From positions 1 to 9,642 of the forward strand of contig JAPLMI010000207.1 of NCBI GenBank assembly GCA_026387115.1: 9,642 nt of DNA, read 5' to 3'. Positions 1 to 6,473 of this stretch are shown piece by piece (position 1 is the first letter of the stretch; each line of letters begins with the position of its first letter). The DNA comes from Candidatus Omnitrophota bacterium. GTDB lineage: Bacteria; Omnitrophota; Gorgyraeia; 2-01-FULL-45-10. Under the pieces are notes generated by a model. It saw only the letters and a list, made by a program, of their open reading frames with translations. It was not told the DNA's origin and did no database searches. The position numbers and the translations under genes were made by a program.

Positions 1-1
1 A

Positions 2-313
2 CATATGAAGGCGTTAAAAACGGTCACTCCCATAATACTGTATCACCATGAAAATTATGACGGGTCAGGATACCCCAAAGGCCTTAAGAAGGAACAGATA
101 CCGATCGGCGCCAGGATCATGGCCGTTGTGAGCGCGTTCGAATCCATGACGACGAAAAGAGCCTACCGGTCCATAAAGAGGCTCGACGAAGCCGTGGAGG
201 AGATCAAGAAGAATTCCGGGACACAGTTCGACCCCAAAGTCGTGGATGTCTTCCTGAGGATAATTTACAGAAAAGACGTGCGGTTGGCGCTGGAGAGGGA
301 ACTTTATGGATAA
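2..313 (+). CDS. HD-GYP domain protein, C-terminal part (5' end outside window)
   Basis: The gene enters from the left edge and its reading frame is already open at base 2. The visible 103 codons are the second half of an HD-GYP domain, a family of metal-dependent cyclic-di-GMP phosphodiesterases. They show the HHENYDGSGYPKGL signature, then IPIGARIM, then the KRAYR segment, and the closing GTQFDP motif. The upstream HD motif and any sensor domain lie outside the window. One residue is odd. The family reads R-I-x-x-V-A-D-x-F-D-A-L, whose first Asp is a metal ligand; here the run is VVSAFESM, with Ser at that place (codon 131-133) and Glu for the second Asp. The enzyme may therefore have altered metal binding or be only a c-di-GMP sensor. 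The stop overlaps the next gene by 8 nt, so the two are probably co-translated. The domain call is firm; activity is uncertain. Confidence 0.88.
   Translation, partial: HMKALKTVTPIILYHHENYDGSGYPKGLKKEQIPIGARIMAVVSAFESMTTKRAYRSIKRLDEAVEEIKKNSGTQFDPKVVDVFLRIIYRKDVRLALERELYG
292..300 (+). promoter_or_regulatory. Shine-Dalgarno site for the winged-helix gene
   Basis: The purine run GGAGAGGGA ends 5 nt before the ATG at 306, inside the 3' end of the HD-GYP gene. It supports that start codon and translation coupled to the upstream gene. Confidence 0.6.
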
Positions 314-572
314 ATTATTCAAGTCCAAGATTCATCTTAAGATAATAAAATTCTTCCATGAAAACCAGGCTTCGATCGATACGCCGCGGGGAGTGGCAAC
401 GTGGATCGGCGAGGATAGAACCAAAGTGCGAAATGCCCTCGAGGACCTGGTTAAGGCAAAGATACTTGTAGCCCACCGCGCCGCATCGACGACCGGCTAC
501 GGCTATACCAGCGACGAGAAGCTCATATCCAGGATAAAAAAATATCTTAAGAAGAGCGAACCCGCCTCTTAA
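306..572 (+). CDS. small winged-helix DNA-binding-like protein
   Basis: An 88-residue protein, rich in Lys and Arg, with no signal peptide or membrane segment. It reads as a single winged-helix domain. A first helix (about residues 6-18, KIHLKIIKFFHEN) is followed by a helix-turn-helix (about 25-53, with VATWIGEDRTKVRNALEDLV), then a wing-like stretch with Gly-Tyr repeats (TTGYGYT, about 61-67) and a closing basic helix (ISRIKKYLKK). This fits MarR/ArsR-like or DUF-type small transcription factors, but I do not recognise a named family and its target is unknown. It overlaps the HD-GYP gene by 8 nt and ends 24 nt before the helicase gene, so it sits in the same operon. It might regulate this operon or act with the c-di-GMP protein; that is inference only. 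Confidence 0.7.
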   Translation: MDKLFKSKIHLKIIKFFHENQASIDTPRGVATWIGEDRTKVRNALEDLVKAKILVAHRAASTTGYGYTSDEKLISRIKKYLKKSEPAS

Positions 573-596
573 ACATTTAAAACCCTTGTAAAATAG

Positions 597-3500
597 ATGA
601 AAGATTACCTGAAGTTCTACAATGAATTGAACCTCCGCCAGAAGGAGGTCGTCGATCGGACAGAGGGGGCCCTTCTTGTCCTTGCAGGCCCCGGCACAGG
701 TAAGACGCTTGCTTTATCGGTAAGGGCCGGTTCTATACTGAAGAAGAAGCACGTCCGGCCCGACAATATCCTCATCCTGACTTATACCAACTCCGCCGCC
801 AAGGCTATGAAAGAGAGGCTTTCCGAGGTTATCGGCCTTGACGGATACGAGGTGGAGGTCGGCACTTTCCATAGCTTCGCGAACTCCATAATACAGGGAT
901 CAGAAGAGGCGGCCATATACATCGGAGACAAGGTTCAGATGGACGACGTCGAGAGAATGAGGGTCATCGAATATATTCTCGACAACACCAAGGGGCTCGA
1001 CGCGATACGCCCCTTCAGGGCGCCTTATACATATCTTAAAGAGATATTGCAGAGGATCGGCGATCTTAAGAAAGACGGGGTCTTGCCTCAGGATTTCGAA
1101 AATTATTTAAAGGGCCCGAAGAGCCAATATAGAATTCTGGATGATAAATACAAAGACCGCCTTGGAGCGCTGGCAATCGTATATAAGAGGTATGAGGAAC
1201 TTAAAGAGGGGAAGAATAAGGATGTCTTCGATGAGCGCGGCCGATATGATTTCGATGACATGATACTATTTGCCATAGAAGTATTAAGGAAAGAGAATGC
1301 GGTAAAGAAAGAATACCGGGACCAATACAAGTACGTGATGGTGGACGAATTCCAAGACACGAATGGCGCGCAGGCCGAATTGTTATTCGAACTTTTGGAT
1401 TACAAGAATCCCAACCTTCTTTGCGTAGGCGACGACGACCAGTCGATATACCGTTTTCAGGGCGCAAGCGTCGGAAACTTTAAACTTCTCTCCAAAAAAT
1501 TTCCTCAGATAGAAACAATTTACCTTAAAGACAACTACCGTTCCGCCAAAGAGCTGATAGACGTCTCTTCCAAGATAATAAGCATGATCCCGGCGAAAGA
1601 GAGGATGCCGGGGAAGACGCTTGAGGCCGCGCGCGACTACCGCGATAAGGAGATAATGTTCAGGGAATTTACGACCGAGGCGGAGGAGCTTATATATATC
1701 GTCGACAAGGTTAAAGAGCTGAAGGATGTGATTGCGCAAGACTTAACCCTGACTGAAGAGGAACGCAAACACCCCTACAATAATATCGCCGTATTGGTAA
1801 GAAAAAGAAACGACATCTTGAAGGTAATCGACGCCTTTCTGCAGGCAGGGATCCCGTACGCTACCGACGGCAAGGAAGATATCAGCGGCGAAAAACGGGT
1901 AAAACAGCTTCTCGACATTCTGGATCTCGCACACATAGACCCCGCGGAACACGAGGGGAAGGATCTGGCGCTCTACAAGGTCCTTACGGCGGATTACCTC
2001 GAGATACCGCACGTCGACGTTCTGAGGTTTTTAAGCTACGCTAATTTTACCAGGAAGAAAAATGCCGACAACTCGACAGTGCTGGAGGAATTTTTAAGCT
2101 ATTTCCAAAATGCAAAATCGGACATCAAGCTTGAGGCGCCTGAGAAGATGCGCCGCGCCGCGTTAATAATAGGAAGGCTTCTCGAGGACGCGAGGACGAG
2201 GAGCGTCCATTCGATACTGATGGAATTCATGAAGGACGCAGGCGTATTCAAATTCATAATCAAGTCCTATGACAAAAATCAGATCCTTAGGATGAGGGGC
2301 TTGCGCTCGCTCACCTCATTTGTAAATATGGTCAAGACAGGCGATATGGCAAAACCCGGTATGCGCCTCGACGATTTCTCGCTCGACCTTAAGACGCGTA
2401 AAGACCACGGCCTTCCGATACAGGGTTCCCTGGTCACAATGACGCAGGAGGGCGTCAGAATCTACACGGCTCACGGCTCCAAGGGCCTCGAATTCCAAAC
2501 CGTACTAATCCCTTTCTGCCTCCATAACAAGAACTGGCCGGCGCGGCCGATCCCCGATAAGATCCATTTGCCGTTCGACCTTTTCAAGACAAGGCAGGAC
2601 CAGCAAGAGAAGCAGGCGCTGAAAGAGCTGGCCCTCCACGACGAGACGAGGCTTTTCTATGTCGCGGCAACGAGGGCCAAGTCGAACCTCATATTCACCT
2701 CAAGCCCCACAGAGGGTTCCGTCTCAAGCCAGTACCTGAACGAACTCGACATTCACAAGGATTCGCCGGAATACGTCGATGAGGAAGAGCTGATTTCGAA
2801 ATCGATCGAATCAACAGACTTAAGCGATCCATTTATAGGAACGGAAGAGATCCTGAAAGATATGGTGGACACTCTTACCCTGAACCCGACAAGGCTCAAT
2901 ACATATATCACCTGCAAAAGAAAATTTCTGTATAATGACGCCCTGAAGCTGCCCGGCGCCAAAAAAAAGAGCCTCGTATTCGGTAATTGCGTGCATAAAG
3001 CCCTTGAAGAGGTATATAAAGAGTTTATGAAAACGGAAAAATTCCCGCTTTTCTTGTTCTTCAAAAACTCTTTTACGAAAGAGCTGAGGTTTCAGGGAGT
3101 CGACAAGGCGATAAACCGGGATTGCCTCAACAAGGCCGAGACGCTTAAAGATTGGTTCCGTATGCTTGCAAAAAATCCGGTCATGCCCATAGGCCTTGAG
3201 AGAAAACTGGTCATAACGGTCGGCGATAACATCATCTTCACCGGCAAATACGATAAGGTCGAGTGGGCGGACGAGAAGAAAGGCCTTGTGAGGATAGTCG
3301 ATTACAAAACGGGAAAGCCCGATGACCATCTTAAGGATATCGAGGGAGTGCCCGACATACAAAATCCCGATTGCGACGGATATTTAAGGCAGCTCGTCTG
3401 TTACAAACTTTTATTTGAAAAAGACAGGAAGGAATCGAAGGGCAGGCGCGCTAGCCACGGCGTCCTCGTCTTCGCCGAGCCCGTCAATGCGGATATCAGA

Positions 3501-3689
3501 AAACTGGGTTACAAGAAAGGCCAGTATGTGACAAAGTCCGTTTTGATAGGCGACGAGATAGTGGCAACATTAGAAGAGCTGATTAAAAAAGTGTGGGCCC
3601 AAATAAAAGCGTTAAGGTTTGAGAAATTACCCGAAAGGGACGTAGATAAATGCGGAAGATGCGACTTCAACACATTCTGCTGGGAGTAA
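597..3689 (+). CDS. UvrD/PcrA-type superfamily 1 helicase fused to a Fe-S PD-(D/E)XK (RecB-like) nuclease
   Basis: A 1030-residue ATP-dependent DNA helicase-nuclease, probably acting in double-strand-break end processing or repair. Helicase motifs appear in order: Q motif NLRQKEVV (12-19), Walker A GPGTGKT (31-37), Walker B VDEFQD (249-254), motif III GDDDQSIYRFQGA (from 278), motif V YTAHGSKGLEFQ (623-634) and motif VI RLFYVAATRAK (685-695). The last ~260 residues form a RecB-type nuclease: H800 in GNCVHKALEEV, D886 in GKYDKVEW, D902-Y-K904 in RIVDYKTGKP, and a QLVCY motif. C773 (YITCKRKF) plus C1019, C1022 and C1028 (CxxCx5C at the very end) match the AddB/Cas4 pattern of a 4Fe-4S cluster that clamps the nuclease fold. 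All catalytic residues are present. The ATG gives a normal N-terminus, though no Shine-Dalgarno site is evident. It is neither classical AddA nor RecB; AdnA/AdnB-like enzymes are the nearest concept. Confidence 0.92.
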   Translation: MKDYLKFYNELNLRQKEVVDRTEGALLVLAGPGTGKTLALSVRAGSILKKKHVRPDNILILTYTNSAAKAMKERLSEVIGLDGYEVEVGTFHSFANSIIQGSEEAAIYIGDKVQMDDVERMRVIEYILDNTKGLDAIRPFRAPYTYLKEILQRIGDLKKDGVLPQDFENYLKGPKSQYRILDDKYKDRLGALAIVYKRYEELKEGKNKDVFDERGRYDFDDMILFAIEVLRKENAVKKEYRDQYKYVMVDEFQDTNGAQAELLFELLDYKNPNLLCVGDDDQSIYRFQGASVGNFKLLSKKFPQIETIYLKDNYRSAKELIDVSSKIISMIPAKERMPGKTLEAARDYRDKEIMFREFTTEAEELIYIVDKVKELKDVIAQDLTLTEEERKHPYNNIAVLVRKRNDILKVIDAFLQAGIPYATDGKEDISGEKRVKQLLDILDLAHIDPAEHEGKDLALYKVLTADYLEIPHVDVLRFLSYANFTRKKNADNSTVLEEFLSYFQNAKSDIKLEAPEKMRRAALIIGRLLEDARTRSVHSILMEFMKDAGVFKFIIKSYDKNQILRMRGLRSLTSFVNMVKTGDMAKPGMRLDDFSLDLKTRKDHGLPIQGSLVTMTQEGVRIYTAHGSKGLEFQTVLIPFCLHNKNWPARPIPDKIHLPFDLFKTRQDQQEKQALKELALHDETRLFYVAATRAKSNLIFTSSPTEGSVSSQYLNELDIHKDSPEYVDEEELISKSIESTDLSDPFIGTEEILKDMVDTLTLNPTRLNTYITCKRKFLYNDALKLPGAKKKSLVFGNCVHKALEEVYKEFMKTEKFPLFLFFKNSFTKELRFQGVDKAINRDCLNKAETLKDWFRMLAKNPVMPIGLERKLVITVGDNIIFTGKYDKVEWADEKKGLVRIVDYKTGKPDDHLKDIEGVPDIQNPDCDGYLRQLVCYKLLFEKDRKESKGRRASHGVLVFAEPVNADIRKLGYKKGQYVTKSVLIGDEIVATLEELIKKVWAQIKALRFEKLPERDVDKCGRCDFNTFCWE

Positions 3690-4333
3690 TCGCGCTTATA
3701 GCGATCGCGGGCTTGATCTATATATCCTTAGGCCATGTAGCCGTATACCTATTTGCCAAGGCCAATAACCTCGATATCTCATATAATAATCTGACCAGGT
3801 CCGGGGCGAACTTCGTATTCAAAGACTTCAGGGTAAGGAACAAGGCCTCAAGCCTCGGTATATCCGCCATGTCGGCTGTGATAAGGCCAAAGCTTAAAGG
3901 TTATGATTTCAACTTTACGGATGTCCGTTTCCTGAAAAAAGACGGCGAGGAGGAGTCTTCATATGAAAATCTGGCGGGGCTTGTAGCGGTCCCGTTCAAA
4001 GGAAGCTGGGTATACAAAGAGATAGCTGGAGAGATAGTGCCGTCCCGCGACACTCTAGAGGTAAAAAAACTCGACGCCGTAAGCGATGAGATAAAATTAC
4101 ATATCACCGGAAGATTCAATGCCGATAATACCGTAGATACCGATATAGAAATATATTTTGGCCCCGGCATAATAAAAAAGATACCGGAAGAGCTGTCAAA
4201 AATCATCTTAACGGATGGGGAGGCCGGCTGGAAAAGTCTTACCGTCCATCTATCCGGCAATTACGCGCAGCCCTCCATCCAGGTCTCCGGCAAACTCTTC
4301 CGCCTGAACATCAAATCGATCTCCGAAAAGTAG
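3650..4333 (+). CDS. membrane-anchored protein with periplasmic beta-rich domain, function unknown (AsmA-like appearance)
   Basis: A 227-residue protein starting with a basic MRKMR and a hydrophobic segment (about residues 7-34, LLGVIALIAIAGLIYISLG and onward). It is best read as a signal anchor or uncleaved signal peptide, placing the rest in the periplasm. The remainder alternates hydrophobic and polar residues as in beta-strands (NFVFKDFRVRNKASS, SAVIRPKLKGYDFNF). It contains DVRFLKKDGEE and ends in SIQVSGKLFRLNIKS. This resembles AsmA/GspN-type envelope proteins, but I cannot name a family. The ATG at 3650 lies 40 nt inside the helicase gene; AAAGGGA about 10 nt upstream could be its ribosome site. 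The ATG at 3659 is an alternative. It is the last gene of the left operon and the point after which the DNA character changes. Confidence 0.75.
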   Translation: MRKMRLQHILLGVIALIAIAGLIYISLGHVAVYLFAKANNLDISYNNLTRSGANFVFKDFRVRNKASSLGISAMSAVIRPKLKGYDFNFTDVRFLKKDGEEESSYENLAGLVAVPFKGSWVYKEIAGEIVPSRDTLEVKKLDAVSDEIKLHITGRFNADNTVDTDIEIYFGPGIIKKIPEELSKIILTDGEAGWKSLTVHLSGNYAQPSIQVSGKLFRLNIKSISEK

Positions 4334-4457
4334 TGTAACCGGGGCGCGGGCTTACTATTATGCAATCCTAAACGGCGGGCACCCCCATCCCATGCTCGCC
4401 CATAATCGAAAAGCCTTCGGTCGCGTCACCCGTAAAATTTCTCCAGCTAAGCCCGCT

Positions 4458-4494
4458 ACCCAAGGCGGTTACCTTCTCGGTAACCGCCTTGGGT
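4458..4494. repeat. perfect 16-bp inverted repeat (stable hairpin)
   Basis: The left arm ACCCAAGGCGGTTACC (4458-4473) and right arm GGTAACCGCCTTGGGT (4479-4494) are perfectly complementary around a 5-nt TTCTC loop. The arms do not extend further. No T-run follows on either strand, so it is not a classical intrinsic terminator, though it could stop transcripts or protect a 3' end. Confidence 0.9.
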
Positions 4495-4522
4495 CACAAC
4501 CAGTTCCTTCAGCGAAATTTTT

Positions 4523-4543
4523 CGATCCCCGTTGAAGGGGTCG
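4523..4543 (+). repeat. small hairpin with one bulged base
   Basis: CGATCCCC and GGGGTCG pair over 7 bp with T4526 bulged and a 6-nt GTTGAA loop. The preceding CGAAA/TTTCG pair (4513-4524) shares bases 4523-4524, so the two could be alternative folds. Confidence 0.5.
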
Positions 4544-4557
4544 CTCTGATTACCCAC

Positions 4558-4650
4558 AGAGTAATGCCCTATCTAATGACACCTATCATCGAACGGCCAA
4601 TTTCTGACCCATTTACCAGATAGTAGGCTATTTAGATAGTAGATTACTCT
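4558..4650. repeat. imperfect inverted repeat, 19-nt arms
   Basis: Bases 4558-4576 pair with 4632-4650 at 16 of 19 positions; the three mismatches are contiguous (4566-4568 against 4640-4642). The arms enclose 55 nt and are AT-rich. The spacing and arm length resemble the ends of a very small palindromic element, but no transposase is linked. Confidence 0.6.
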
Positions 4651-4736
4651 TTTTCCTAATAGCTCAATACCCATAAATTCAATGCTTGTAGATTATAAAA
4701 TTTTCGAAAAAATACGAAACCCTATGAATATGATTA

Positions 4737-4745
4737 TGATATAAT
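4737..4745 (+). promoter_or_regulatory. extended -10 promoter element of the glycosyltransferase gene
   Basis: TGA followed by the perfect -10 hexamer TATAAT (4740-4745) makes a TGn-extended -10. No good -35 hexamer lies 16-18 bp upstream. The usual initiation point, 7 nt past the -10, coincides with the GTG start at 4752, so a leaderless transcript is likely if this promoter is used. Confidence 0.45.
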
Positions 4746-4751
4746 AAAACG

Positions 4752-6104
4752 GTGGAAAAATTAAAAATAGGTTATTTGAAGTGGGCATCAGGGCCCGATT
4801 TCATCAGCAAGAGGGTTATTGAGGACAATTTCCTGTATTCATTGGGCCAATATGCCGATATAATCGTTTTTCCGTTTCGCAAAATCAAGGATATCGAAAA
4901 AGCTCTCAAGAGAACCGCCGGATATAATATAGACTATCTTTACATCAGCAGTTTCAGCGTTCCGACGGCTTACTTCTGGATAAGGGAAAAATTAAAAATA
5001 GACATCCCTTTTATCTTTTACCTTCATGCCGTCCATCCGTGGTTTCGAGAATATCTTTATCTGATCCCCTTTTTGAGAAAATGCGACATAATCCTCTCTC
5101 CTTCTCAATATGCAAAAAAGCTATTCCTAAAACTCATATCAAAATTTAACGTCTACGTAGTTCCCTATTGTATCGACACGAATCTAATTCGAAGAAATTC
5201 AGCCAACGATGCGGAAGAAGATAGAAGAATTATAACTTTCATGGGACGCCTGACGGAAGAAAAGGGCGTTGGGGTTCTAATAAAATTGCTGCCAAAAATC
5301 GCCGCAAAAATAGATAACGCGCATTTAAATATCATCGGGCCATTGAGCGGAGGGGGAACGAAGGATTCGCCAAGATCGATATACGTAAAAACTCTCGAAA
5401 AACTGGTAAAAAGAAATAAATTGAATGATAGGATACATTTTAAGGGTGTGCGATTGGGCCCAAATAAATATAAACTCTTATCGAAATCCGACATATTTGT
5501 CAATCCCACATTGGCGAGTGAAGAAACCTTTGGGATGGTCAATATTGAGGCCTTGGCCTGCGGCGTGCCCGTCATAACAACAAACTGGGCGGGAGGCATC
5601 GAGATCGTAAAAAATAATAAGAATGGTTATCTTTTAGAAATCCAGCGCGATAAAAAAAACAAGCCATACTTTGACCATGAACGCCTGGGATCGTTGATAA
5701 TAAGGGTATTAGGCGACAACACCTTAAACTTAAAATTAAAGAAAAACGCTATGATATCCGCGCGAAAGTACGACTATCATGCGATCATGCCCTCTCTTGC
5801 GGCCTTGCTGAGGAAGAGAAAGAATAAAACCGAGGTTATAAGGGGGTGGGATTTTTTTAAGGATAAGACTCTCGCCGATTTTAGCCGTATCTTCAATGAA
5901 GAATTCCTATTTTTCCTTTTTTATGAAAGGGCGTTTCAAACCGAGACTTTTTCCTCATTATATAACCGGACAGTCAACAATCATGCTGACAAGGGTAATT
6001 TTTCGGCGAAACGCCGCGGAAAAAATATCGGGAGGGGAAACCGCGATGTCGGTTTAGCAAAAAGAATACGGAGGAATTTTTATCATTTTATTACATCCGC
6101 TTAG
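4752..6104 (+). CDS. GT4-family glycosyltransferase with unusual basic C-terminal tail
   Basis: A 450-residue protein with the two-Rossmann (GT-B) layout of retaining GT4 sugar transferases, which move a sugar from a nucleotide-sugar to a cytoplasmic or membrane acceptor during polysaccharide or glycolipid synthesis. The acceptor domain includes FIFYLHAVHPWF and ILSPSQYAK. The donor domain opens with FMGRLTEEKG (residues 163-172) and carries the E-x7-E motif in EETFGMVNIEALACG (E258, E266), followed by TNWAGGIEIV. Donor and acceptor cannot be told. GTG start at 4752; the N-terminus EKLKIGYLKW fits the family, but no Shine-Dalgarno site is present. From about residue 355 the sequence leaves the family pattern: an aromatic stretch (EEFLFFLFYERAF), then a strongly basic end (AKRRGKNIGRGNR). 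This could be an accessory domain or decay after a frameshift. Codon usage is AT-richer than in the flanking operons, suggesting horizontal transfer. Confidence 0.85.
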   Translation: MEKLKIGYLKWASGPDFISKRVIEDNFLYSLGQYADIIVFPFRKIKDIEKALKRTAGYNIDYLYISSFSVPTAYFWIREKLKIDIPFIFYLHAVHPWFREYLYLIPFLRKCDIILSPSQYAKKLFLKLISKFNVYVVPYCIDTNLIRRNSANDAEEDRRIITFMGRLTEEKGVGVLIKLLPKIAAKIDNAHLNIIGPLSGGGTKDSPRSIYVKTLEKLVKRNKLNDRIHFKGVRLGPNKYKLLSKSDIFVNPTLASEETFGMVNIEALACGVPVITTNWAGGIEIVKNNKNGYLLEIQRDKKNKPYFDHERLGSLIIRVLGDNTLNLKLKKNAMISARKYDYHAIMPSLAALLRKRKNKTEVIRGWDFFKDKTLADFSRIFNEEFLFFLFYERAFQTETFSSLYNRTVNNHADKGNFSAKRRGKNIGRGNRDVGLAKRIRRNFYHFITSA

Positions 6105-6109
6105 CGGAT
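6095..6109. repeat. short hairpin at the convergent gene ends
   Basis: ATCCGC and GCGGAT form a perfect 6-bp stem around TTA, spanning the stop codon of the glycosyltransferase and lying just beyond the end of the minus-strand frame. No T-run follows on either strand, so terminator function is only possible. Confidence 0.35.
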
Positions 6110-6110
6110 A

Positions 6111-6473
6111 TTAATTCGCTGCACCGTGATTCGATATTATAAGATTTTTTCTGGCCAGCGCCGCTATGGCGAGGGCGCAGTATCGCATGGTATCTTCTTC
6201 AGGAAAGTTGAATGTCTTGATAATTTTACCTGCAAGTTCTCTAAGCGTATTCTTCCCGTCGATATACTTTAATAAAAGGAAGGCCGTGAGAATATAGGCC
6301 TGCCTTTCTTTGGGGCTTAGATTAATACCTGTGAGAATCAGATTCAAAGATTTGAAGACAGAAAGCGTGAATTCCCCTTTGAAATTCTTTACGGGAATGT
6401 CATTCAATAGAGAGAATGGAATAAAGTTAATCCTCTGGTGGTGGTAGTGGTCCAGCTCTTTACATAAGACCAT
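6111..6473 (-). CDS. 120-codon open frame with PqqD-like C-terminal half; probably the 3' piece of the broken radical SAM gene
   Basis: From ATG at 6473 the frame encodes 120 residues. The second half has the look of a PqqD-type helical domain: LLLKYIDGKNTLRELAGKI, then TMRYCALAIAALARKNLI, matching the 'DG-x-x-T-hydrophobic-x-E-h-A ... L-x-x-x-x-L-h' pattern. PqqD-like domains bind peptides and accompany radical SAM enzymes. The frame stays open upstream of the ATG to 6518 (codons reading NGQGTIFEREAPRLG). GT-x-hydrophobic-x-x-x-A-x-x-x-G resembles the PGTxhYxxAxxxG element in the C-terminal half of cobalamin-dependent radical SAM proteins. I therefore think this is the remnant 3' end of the gene broken at 6474-6980 rather than an independent gene. 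No Shine-Dalgarno site precedes the ATG. Annotation programs would call it a hypothetical protein. Confidence 0.5.
   Translation of the reverse strand: MVLCKELDHYHHQRINFIPFSLLNDIPVKNFKGEFTLSVFKSLNLILTGINLSPKERQAYILTAFLLLKYIDGKNTLRELAGKIIKTFNFPEEDTMRYCALAIAALARKNLIISNHGAAN

Larger units (their letters stand above)
4334..4751. other. 418-nt non-coding region with many inverted repeats
   Basis: No convincing gene on either strand. The left half (to about 4500) is GC-rich, the right half AT-rich. It contains: GCGGGCTTA (4346-4354) complementary to TAAGCCCGC (4448-4456); directly next to it a perfect 16-bp hairpin (4458-4494); a 7-bp hairpin with one bulge (4523-4543); an imperfect 19-nt inverted pair (4558-4576 with 4632-4650); and a direct repeat AGATAGTAG (4618-4626 and 4634-4642). 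A promoter for the glycosyltransferase sits at its right end. It could be a dispersed repeat, a structured RNA, or the scarred boundary of an inserted segment. Confidence 0.7.

Noticed and set aside
589..594. TAAAAT as a -10 element for the helicase gene
   Set aside because: It ends 2 nt before the ATG, so transcription would start inside the gene. No -35 is visible; the gene more likely depends on the upstream operon.
2820..3362. 180-codon open frame on the minus strand
   Set aside because: It lies wholly inside the helicase-nuclease gene, whose catalytic motifs are unmistakable. Its translation shows no recognisable domain.
4458..4494. Intrinsic terminator for the left operon
   Set aside because: The stem is strong, but no T-run follows on either strand and it lies 125 nt past the last stop codon, so I list it only as an inverted repeat.
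4346..4494. Integron attC site or CRISPR repeat
   Set aside because: The paired segments lack the attC core GTTRRRY/RYYYAAC ends. There are no regularly spaced copies, so neither fits.
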